Below are positions 44,119 through 64,000 of a stretch of 64,000 bases of DNA, in pieces. A model generated the notes under the pieces. The model saw nothing but the letters and a program-made list of their open reading frames with translations. It was not told the origin of the DNA and made no database searches. Position 1 is the first letter of the stretch. Each line of letters opens with the position of its first letter. The position numbers and the translations under genes were made by a program. The stretch is from the NCBI RefSeq assembly GCF_963675165.1, contig NC_087377.1, positions 17,691,018 to 17,755,017 of the forward strand, given 5' to 3'. This DNA comes from Halichondria panicea. Lineage: Eukaryota > Porifera > Demospongiae > Suberitida > Halichondriidae.

Positions 44119-47100
44119 TCTACTATCTTGTGAGAGAGCGGAAGAAGGCGTATCAAAAGAAGAATGTAAAAATGTAAAGAATGTGCATTGTACTGTCAAG
44201 GGCGTCACGTACTTATGAAATTTGTTGTTAATACCGGAAATGATCTTAAAGTTAGCATATCTGCTGAACCGCTTGGTCTATTCTCTTTTAATTAAAAAAG
44301 TACGAAATAGACACTCAGGACTCAGGAGTTAACATTGTAACCATTTGATATCTATTATGAAGTTTATAATGTTTCTGTAATGTATATCTTTATGATGTCC
44401 CTATAATAGTATGATGTCTCCTGCTTCAGAGAGTTCTTTTGGATATAAAGTAACCATGCTATCTTTTCTTTCGTACAGTATATTGTATCATGTTTCAGAA
44501 CTCTCATCAATGTCCACCTTACACTTGTATCTGTTTCTTGATCTTTAAAAGTTCATTTGGTCTAAATAATTCGTTTTTAGTGTGATGTAGATTTAAGGCC
44601 ATACAACTCTGTTGACAGCTTCTAATTAATACAGTAGATTACTCTTATCTTGTTTCGTGTGCAAATTGAATTAGTTCAATAGTTTTGGTAGATTACATTG
44701 TTGTCCCTGGAATTCTCTCCGATCTTTCTTGTTTCTTTTCAACAGAGGCTTTCAGATTGCTTCAATAATTACTTTCAGTAATGTCTAAGAACTTCTAAGA
44801 AATAAATACATCTATTGGTACACTTGGCTTGATTTTATTGCATTTCTATTCTCAGCTCCACCCATCTATCCATGCAATATGTGATTCCGCAAGAAATAAG
44901 AGCTTATTGTAGCAACTTTTTGCATAATCTAGAGAGAGTTAGAGATGAAAGACATGGTCACTTGTGTTTTTGTTCATTTTCATGTTTGGTTGACAAAATG
45001 ATGATCACCTTTGAGAAAAAATCACACACAGAACAAGCATCAAATGCTAAAATCATAAAAAACTGTTATAAAAATCAAATTCTACGCTATTTTTTACCTC
45101 TGGGAACAGCTGTTGTTTGCTAGACTCTTCTAGGGCTTGCGGAAAGCCCTTCTTGTTCACTCACTTTCTGGTCCTGTTTTAGCCTCGATTCAAGGCCGAT
45201 TAAAATCGGCCTTGAATCGAGGCTAGTCCCGTTTCTTACCATTGAATTTACTGTACGAAAATATGCCCACGCACTACTTCCTGTCTGACATCTCCACTAA
45301 AACTGGCTGGCTATTATCTCTACTCCTATACAGATTTAGTGAGATTTTCTGTACTTGAAATAACATTTTTAGTTGATGTATACCGGAATTTAAGTTAGCC
45401 ATTGCCTACTGGCATAGTTTTAAAAATGACAAAGGTCAAGTACTACCAGAGGAGGTTGGACGCGCGTCAGGTTTTATCACGTGCGCTCATAAGAATCTAA
45501 TTAAAATGGCCGATTAGGCACCATTATAGGCACCTCGATGCTCTACTGTTTTGTAAGCTGTACAGAGACACTGCAAGTAGCCAGAAGTGGTCTAGGAGCA
45601 TTCCCATCGCCCTCTCACCTTCACTACTGAAAAGATTCCAAGATGGATTTAGACTAGTATTTTGACACTTTTCCAATTTTTGTTTAACAGGATTATGATC
45701 TATATGAGCAGAGGAGGTCAGAGCACCATTAATCTGTTTCTCTTTAGCGTTCTCTAGCTCTTACTTGCACTGATAAGCGTTTACATTCTCACCTTTGACC
45801 TCAAAGGAATTTGTTTATAATTATCACATGACTGAAGGCGTCATGATGATGTGTGTCCAACCTCCTCTGGGAATGTCATAATTAGGGAAAGTTCAAGTGA
45901 TGTCCGACCCAGAGTCCGACCTCCCCTGCGCTGCCTCTGCTGACTACGATGCAGCCATTAATTTTAGACTTGAACTTTTGGCATAGATCGTTTTTAACAA
46001 CAATCTCATGGTTGATGACCCACTTTTCGAGTTTGCATGCAGCAACATTTTTAAATTTTTTTTGGCAAAAAATAGTGTTCATCATGACAGTAAATGTGTT
46101 GTGTTATAAAAGCTATACTAATAGTAGTTAGTTATGTAGTTTTGGCATCTCCACCGAGGCATCAGAACATGCGTTTCTTTCATTTAAAAATAAGAAAAAG
46201 TCTCAGTATAGTCTATAGTCTATACATATTACAGTGCATCCAGTCGAGAGAGTAGAATATACAAAAATAGGTGAGTACTTAAAATGTATTTCAAGATTGA
46301 AACATTTCTAAGAAATTGTGCTGATGTATACCATTGTAAGAATAAGACAACATGATTCAAAAATATTTCCCCAAAAGTTGTTGTATTGGGAAATAATTTT
46401 AGGTGATAATGGGGGTGATCGTAAAAAAATGTATGTAACTATCTCCGGAACTGAAATATTTCTGGACAATAATTATTATCAAAAGTTAGACAATTATTTA
46501 TTCAAGCTTACTCTGTGTGTAATTTTTGGACCTTAGCCGTAAGATTTTCTAAATCTCTCCCTATAACCGAAATGGCACTAAAAACTAGCAATTTTGAGCA
46601 CTGCGGAGGATGTGTAGATGTTTAAGCAACATCGAACCTTTCATAAGATAGCCAAACTTTCTATAGATGTTGTGAAAAAGTCCCACACCTTAGCCGGAAA
46701 CCGTTGGCCTTTTCTCTCCCTAACCCATTACCCACTATAACAATTGTGTACTGTTTCAAGTTACTTCACCACAAACCCACCACTTTATATTGTCATGGAA
46801 ACACTTTTGGATATGTTGTAGCTAGCCTTGATTCCACTATTGAAGGGGCTGGAGTCGAGGCTATGTTGTAGCTTATTCATTCACCTACACAATGGCATCA
46901 GCAGATTTTCTTAGAAATGTTCCAATCATAAGATATTTACATTTAATAATAATTATAAACACTGTTTAAGATGCTCATACTGCCATCCTAATCAGAAATT
47001 AAGCTAGCTTGTCTGTACTGGTACAGTGAGCACTGTCTTGTTGGTCTGCAGACAAGCTAGTCTTGCAGCCACCACAATAGATCCCACCTGATTAGATCTA

Positions 47101-47490
47101 GACTAGTATACTTCTGTTCTCAGGAAGGAAAAGCACACCAGACACGAAAACAGAGTATAGTGTCATTTTCAGATGCATCTCTGTTGTAATCAATACATTG
47201 CATGTTAACTGTTGTTTTAATCACTTTCAGTATTAGATCTATCAGCTATAATTTATAATAAACAACCTTATAATTAATAAGCGGTTTCTGTGTTACAGTT
47301 ATGTGTGGCAGATGGTGTGTGTGGTGGATTCATTGAGATTGCTGTGCTTACCGTGCACTCTCCTTATAGTCAAATCTGATTATAAGTCTGTCCATTCTAA
47401 GAAGCATTGGTGTGTACATACATACTATGGACTGGAGTGCTGCAAGTATTTGTGGCAATCATGCACTTTCAGTATTAGCTAAATAAACAC
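44119..47490. other. Gene-free stretch upstream of receptor B
   Basis: About 3.4 kb of AT-rich DNA without a convincing gene. An 83-residue frame at 44872-45123 (plus) is unrecognised. 15-bp inverted arms CCAGAGGAGGTTGGA / complement lie near 45447 and 45857. A perfect hairpin at 45180-45225 is listed separately. Confidence 0.5.
45180..45225. repeat. Perfect 21-bp hairpin
   Basis: Arms 45180-45200 and 45205-45225 (TAGCCTCGATTCAAGGCCGA and complement) are fully complementary around a 4-nt loop. It is AT-flanked and not next to a gene end. Possibly the shortest form of an inverted-repeat element. Confidence 0.9.
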
Positions 47491-47599
47491 AATGCATTCT
47501 GTGATATTTACAGTTCTAGCCAGTATAGCTGTCATGACAGCAAGTGGAGGAGTGCTTACTCTGCATCTATACAGCACCAATATTTTCAGTGAACACAGG
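47491..47599 (+). pseudogene. Decayed copy of receptor B signal-peptide exon
   Basis: From the phase-1 acceptor at 47513 to the donor at 47600 this stretch matches the 47841-47931 exon (SIAVMTASGGVL in both) but carries small changes that shift the end to phase 2. Its in-frame ATG gives MHSVIFTVLASIAVMTASGG. Spliced to 49810 it would lose the frame. It is therefore a tandem duplicate that is probably non-functional, or an alternative first exon. Confidence 0.5.
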
Positions 47600-47858
47600 T
47601 GAGAGACATCAACTTCTTCTTTATTTATAAGTGTTGGGTGTGTGTATTGTACGTGTTTGAGTGGTTAATAAACTGAACTCAGCACTTGTATGTATGATTG
47701 ACTGGTGTACCACTAACTTTTATAGCTAGGTCAAGTCCTTGTAATTAGATGTGTACATGTAAAATATTGAAGTATGCATCTATATATATATATATATAGT
47801 TGTTTCTAAATAACTAGAGTGATACAACTTATCTATAGTTCTAGCCAATATAGCTGTC

Positions 47859-59534
<11,676 letters not shown>

Positions 59535-59956
59535 AACTCTAGTTTAGATCTATAAGACTGGTTGTTCAATGTAGTATTTAATGACTGTAAGTATTATACT
59601 ATTATAGTTTTGTATAATTTTATAGTTCCAGTGACATTGTTTCTTTTAGTCAAAATCATAATTGATGTTGATAATGTAAAAAATGATATAATAAAATTGC
59701 ACTGATCTATAGTTCAGAGTACATTGATTCTGAGGGTGGTGCTCTGTTACTAGTAGCATGAGCGTACAAGTGTTCCTTGTCTATATAGTCTTTGAGAGCC
59801 CATAATAATTTTGTGTTCAGATTGACGTTTAATTTAAAAACCATGCATTCAATAGCTCTCAGAATTACCTTTCCAATGGTGTGTGTGTGATCAGCCACTC
59901 AAAGGCTGGGGTGGATATTTTATGTTAATTACACGTACCCATTTCTTTTCCTTCAG

Positions 59957-60600
59957 ATACAACTGTCTGATATCGTAATGGAAGATGATGGAGCGTACCT
60001 TTTAAGTGATTCTGTTGAATTTGCCCAAAACACATTTGTGTTTTGCAGTAAGTCAATTTATGCAACACACACACACACACACACACACACTTACCTGACT
60101 TCCCCCCCTCCTCTACAGCTGAGCTGTTCGTCACAAACTTTAGTTCATCAACAAACACAATATAGAAGGCGCTGAACTGGAGGTGGAATGTGAAATTATG
60201 GGCATGCTCTCACTGTCATTTCATGGATTAAAGATAACTCTTCAGAACCTGGTATCGATATATCCATGCAGGTCTTCTAACAACATGTTTCTGTCTCAAG
60301 TAATATCGACAATACCACGCTAGCCAATACTGGTGTGTACACATGTGTGGGGACTAATGCAGCCGGAACAGTTTCCATGGTAACCAGCGTGGAGGTCATG
60401 ATAACTGATATGGAAATGCTAGGTATGTTATCTAGATTCTCAATTCTATAATAATTTATCATTTTGCAGATTCATTGAGTACTTTTGATCCTCCTCATAA
60501 CTCTGGTTGTATTATTGCTCAGTTTACTGTTCTTGAAGTCAAGGAAGAAAGGCAACTACACTCCAGAACCTGCCATCTCAAACAACCCAGCATAATTATT
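59957..60600 (+). pseudogene. Decayed receptor exons downstream of receptor B
   Basis: Three exon-like blocks in the receptor order: 59957-60048 matches the last-but-two ectodomain exon but is 92 instead of 100 bp (frameshift); 60119-60422 matches the final Ig exon but has an in-frame TAG soon after its start; 60470-60600 matches the transmembrane exon with deletions. The splice sites are still recognisable. This is a relic of a third receptor copy in the same orientation as B. Confidence 0.85.
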
Positions 60601-60997
60601 ATGATCTAACCAAAAAGAACACAGAAATGCTGTGTATGACACTACTGTAACTTAAATCTACAAGAATATAACTATTTTCCTAGCTGTTACATTGTTTATA
60701 CCCCACTTGGGGGTCTGTATCATAGCAACTGGGTGGGGTTTAACTACCATAAATTCCGCATTCCACATAAACTCCCTTGCCTTGAGGGCGAACTGATTTT
60801 ATACTGATCTACACAGCAGAGAAGAAGCTAGACACTTGTTGACAAGGCAGAACAGATGGGTGAGGCTCGCTAAACACCAGGAAGGGTGGGGCTCACTGCT
60901 TGCAGTGCATGGACATTGACAAGTTAGTTTTTGAGACTGTTAGCTAGTTGTATCCAAGGTGAGGTAGCTTAGGTTGCAAGTAGTTTTCATTCAAGTG

Positions 60998-61127
60998 GGT
61001 ATATAACACTTATTGTCCACTACATTCGGCAAACGTAAACCATCCTTGGCCTCGCGGGGCTTCGCCCTCGTCCTCGGAGGTTTACTGCCATAAATTCTGA
61101 TGTAGTAGACAATAAGTATTATATATA
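60998..61127. repeat. Hairpin element with GC-rich centre
   Basis: Inverted ends TATATAACACTTATTGTCCACTAC and complement, then ACGTAAACC / GGTTTACTG, around CCTCGCGGGGCTTCGCCCTCG. Built like the family D hairpins but with different ends. Confidence 0.75.
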
Positions 61128-61346
61128 TCCTGTTTTCCTGCAGTTGCTGCTATAGGATATGGCCAGGGTTCCTCAGATATGTTTGGTACAAGATCATGGA
61201 AAAGTCAACGTTTTTCTGCTATTGAGATTTGCATGCATACAGTGTTGAATTTTACCTAAAAAAAGGTCATCACTTTTCTGTGTATTCTGCAGAAAAGGGG
61301 GTGGGGCTGGTCAGCTAGCTACTTGTTACTAGCTAGCTTAACTCAC

Positions 61347-61610
61347 CAATTCTAGCTTTCTAATGCGAGCAGGTACCACTCTATTATCACACAGGGACCT
61401 GCACACACTGTGTATACCGCTGGAGGTCAGGTTGCAGCCTCCCAGCCGTAGTCTTCGCAGAGCGTGGTTGCCGACTAGAGCCTTTGCCAATTGCTTCGCT
61501 GCATCATCCCCCAGACCGCTGTGCTCGTAGTTTAGGGCTGTAAGAGTGGGGTAGTTGCTATGCAGTCTTTCCAGGTCTTCCAGTAGCTGCTTGGACACAT
61601 AGGCATGCAT
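61347..61610 (-). pseudogene. Orphan copy of LRR-PTP exon 1
   Basis: 264-bp open copy of exon 1 (27802-28065) with intact ATG and donor. It has about seven amino-acid changes (for example MHAYVSKQLLEDLERLHSN). The duplicated block stops about 70 bp beyond the donor and no second LRR exon is seen downstream, so the gene is truncated here. Part of segmental duplication copy 2. Confidence 0.85.
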
Positions 61611-62107
61611 GCACCCATCTATAATTCTTATTAGACTGGCGGCGACAGCCAGGCTTTTTAGCTTTTAGGCTAGTGTTTCAACCCGCGGCTTGACCCCGAA
61701 AGAAAACAGTACTCCAGACACAAGGTGGCGTCTTTGAGAATGATATTATAGACGCCCTAGATATTAATACCCACTATACCGCAAAAAATCAATAATAATA
61801 ATTTTTTTTTTTTTTGCTTTTTTATATTTAATTCTCATAGACAACACAAAATTTAATTTGAATTTATACATTATTTTACACAACAAAAGAATCTATTTCT
61901 AATAAATGTGTGTAAATGAAAAATAATAGTGAAAATAGATAGTTCGAGGGAGCAACTGCATTAAAAACATTATGCACTATAAAGAGTATTCAAGAAACTA
62001 GAATCTATAATAATTATAATATTATTTTATATTATACTCGAGACATTTTTTTCCCGGGTAATGAGAAGATAACATTTGCCTATAGAGAGAGTTGCTCATG
62101 ATTCTGT

Positions 62108-64000
62108 TCACACAAACTGTGCATCTTCTGATAGGAAATCGTCGGGGCTAGGTCTGTAGTCACCGTTGTCCTGTGGGGAGGGTGTGTGCAGTGTGTGGGC
62201 GGGTGGTGAGGGTGTGTGAGGTGTGTGGGCGGGTGGTGAGGGTGTGTGAGTGATATACAGCTATGGTGTTAGAATACAAAATCGGGCTGGGGAAATATTA
62301 AGCACGTAGTACAAGTAATACTATTTTAAAGGTTTCCCCCTCTGAACATGAAAATGAATCACTGTGTGTTTTCTATCATACAAATTCCTGTGAACACATA
62401 ACTACAAGCGTAGGGAAATGCCTCCAGCTATTTACAGGGAAGCCAATCACATTTCAGCATCATTACACAGATTTCAACACTTCAGGAATACATGGCATTC
62501 CAAAGTTTGCCTAAGATGGTATACATACGAACAGAACATGAAAATCACTGTGTGTGTTCTATTTTATAAAATGGTGTGTACACATGACTTCATGTTTAGC
62601 CTCTAGCTATTTACATGTGGCATACAGAGAGAACTTCATCATCTTTATTCACAGGTTTCACAACTACCCACTTCAAGTGTATGGAATTCCAAACGTTGCC
62701 TATGATCTAAGTCCACTATTGACAGTGACACATACCAGTGTTGACCAGATAATACTAGCCCCCTCTCTCCCATTACACTGTACCACACACAGACACACAA
62801 GCAGACAACTCCCACTGTGTGAATATCATTGCTCAATTGGGTGTAACAGACCGTGAATGTCGCTAATTCACTTGGCGGAGACGCAACACAAACATTAGCA
62901 CCTACTCGTCCTACACACAGGGGGCACATAACACACACACGCCCACACAGTACATGTACGTAAAACAAGGCCTCAAAGATCTAGAACTTCTGTTGTAAGC
63001 ATACTTAAGCATCTAAGAAGTGAGTATTCAGTCCATTAGTTTTTTATTTGAGCTCTCTCACCCACACCCACACCCACACACACGCACACGCACACACACA
63101 CACACACCCACACCCACACACACCCACACACACACACACACATACTTACTCGTCTGTAAGCAGGAGCACCCACAAAAGAGTCGGTGTCCGGAGGAGGCAC
63201 TTTCATCATCTCAATGTCATCACCTCCGAGTGGAGCTAGGGGCCAAAATAATAATATTAAATGTTGGGTATGACTCGATCAGGTTACAACTTCAACTATC
63301 ATGTAGCTAGCGGTGGGAAGCATTGAAAAGAATTATAATTTGTGTATATAAGTATTAAGTTTTGTGTAGGGTGGTCCCAGAGTTGTATAACTTACATAGA
63401 CTAAATTATATCGAAATTAATGTAAAACTACATGTAAGAAATCAGTTATTATGAGTCAGAGTATACAGTAACTATTCTTTCTTAGAAATAGTAAAATTAA
63501 TACTAGGGAAAGTTTCTTGAAGTATATAGTATACATGTGGACTAGGGGACTAGGTTTTGTCAATTAGTCCGACTATACAGAACTTATTTTAATGGGAGAC
63601 ATTGCAAATGCACACTCACTGTTGTCTAAACAAACGCTTTAAAGGTTGCATAATTCCTGGCATACAATATACGTGGTCACCAAACTTAGACGCACACACA
63701 CGTACCTCCGTGTGGGTAGTTGGGGGTGGGCTTATACATGGGAGGAGCAGCAGGTCGAAGTGCAGGCAGACTCTCATACTCTGGGCTAAATGCCTCGGGT
63801 TGTGCCACATCTTCCTCATCACTGTCTCTGTCAACATTGCCACGTGGATCAGCGCTATAGTCAGTGTATGATCTATACAGAGAAAAAGGGGTAAGGATTA
63901 TATTATACGTAGTTTTCTCAAAACAAAACAAAACAGTACTACTATATATCAGGTTTCGAATGCGACGTTCTTTTCGATTGCAATTTTTTTTTATCGCAAT
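62108..64000 (-). CDS. Ig-superfamily receptor C, 3' partial gene
   Basis: Last three exons of a receptor A paralogue: 63706-63872, 63150-63235 and 62108-62170, with the same lengths and phases as in A. They encode the same tail (SYTDYSADP, SPEYESLP, MYKPTPNYP, GAPAYRR, final EDAQFV). No disabling change is visible. The transmembrane and ectodomain exons should lie beyond the right edge. With A and B this makes at least three receptor loci plus one relic. Whether C is complete cannot be judged here. Confidence 0.75.

Larger units (their letters stand above)
61260..64000. repeat. Segmental duplication, copy 2
   Basis: Direct-orientation copy of 27720-30500, continuing past the right edge. Coding parts are nearly unchanged; CA runs and a few short segments differ. 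For example, the CA run before the 63706 donor is much shorter than the one before 30187. Confidence 0.9.

Noticed and set aside
44872-45123. 83-residue plus-strand frame
   Set aside because: No family resemblance, AT-rich context and no partner exons. A chance frame is as likely.

Overview
The window looks like a piece of an animal nuclear genome, most likely a sponge (demosponge-like). Nearly every gene is cut into many exons with GT/AG introns, often under 150 bp. Receptor exons of the immunoglobulin (Ig) and fibronectin type III (FN3) kind carry phase-1 boundaries. Introns and spacers are full of CA/TG microsatellites and small palindromic transposons. No tRNA, rRNA, CRISPR or prokaryotic operon was seen. 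The sponge assignment is an inference from gene style, not from a database match. All exon chains were built by eye from splice sites and phase continuity.

Left part (1-12,800). A plus-strand Ig/FN3 adhesion receptor enters from the left edge and ends at 7602. A small one-Ig membrane protein lies on the minus strand (8407-10587). It shares a 297-bp head-to-head promoter region with a plus-strand nuclear-type protein (10885-12788) whose motifs suggest an ETAA1-like RPA-binding factor.

Middle part (12,972-28,065). One minus-strand gene of 18 exons joins ribonuclease-inhibitor-type leucine-rich repeats (LRRs) to a protein tyrosine phosphatase (PTP) domain that has lost both catalytic residues. 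Its second intron holds a TG minisatellite split by a 5.6-kb CACTA-like transposon. The transposon encodes a Tnp2-type transposase and, divergently, a BEN-domain protein.

Right part (28,516-64,000). Three related Ig-receptor genes lie here. Receptor A (minus, 28,516-36,437) and receptor B (plus, 47,859-59,534) have matching exon-by-exon ectodomains but unrelated membrane and cytoplasmic ends. B carries an ITIM-like motif and an NPxY motif; A carries a long acidic, proline-rich tail. A decayed set of exons follows B. A third copy (C) of the A tail, preceded by a stray copy of the LRR gene's first exon, runs off the right edge. The arrangement resembles paired immune or allorecognition receptors that are still duplicating.

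Mobile DNA is abundant between and inside these genes: a 980-bp fold-back element with a 6-bp target duplication, a 3.66-kb Mutator-like element with a perfect 9-bp target duplication, a hAT-like element nested in it, an apparently intact Merlin transposon, and 2.5 tandem copies of a truncated Penelope-like retroelement inside an intron of receptor B.
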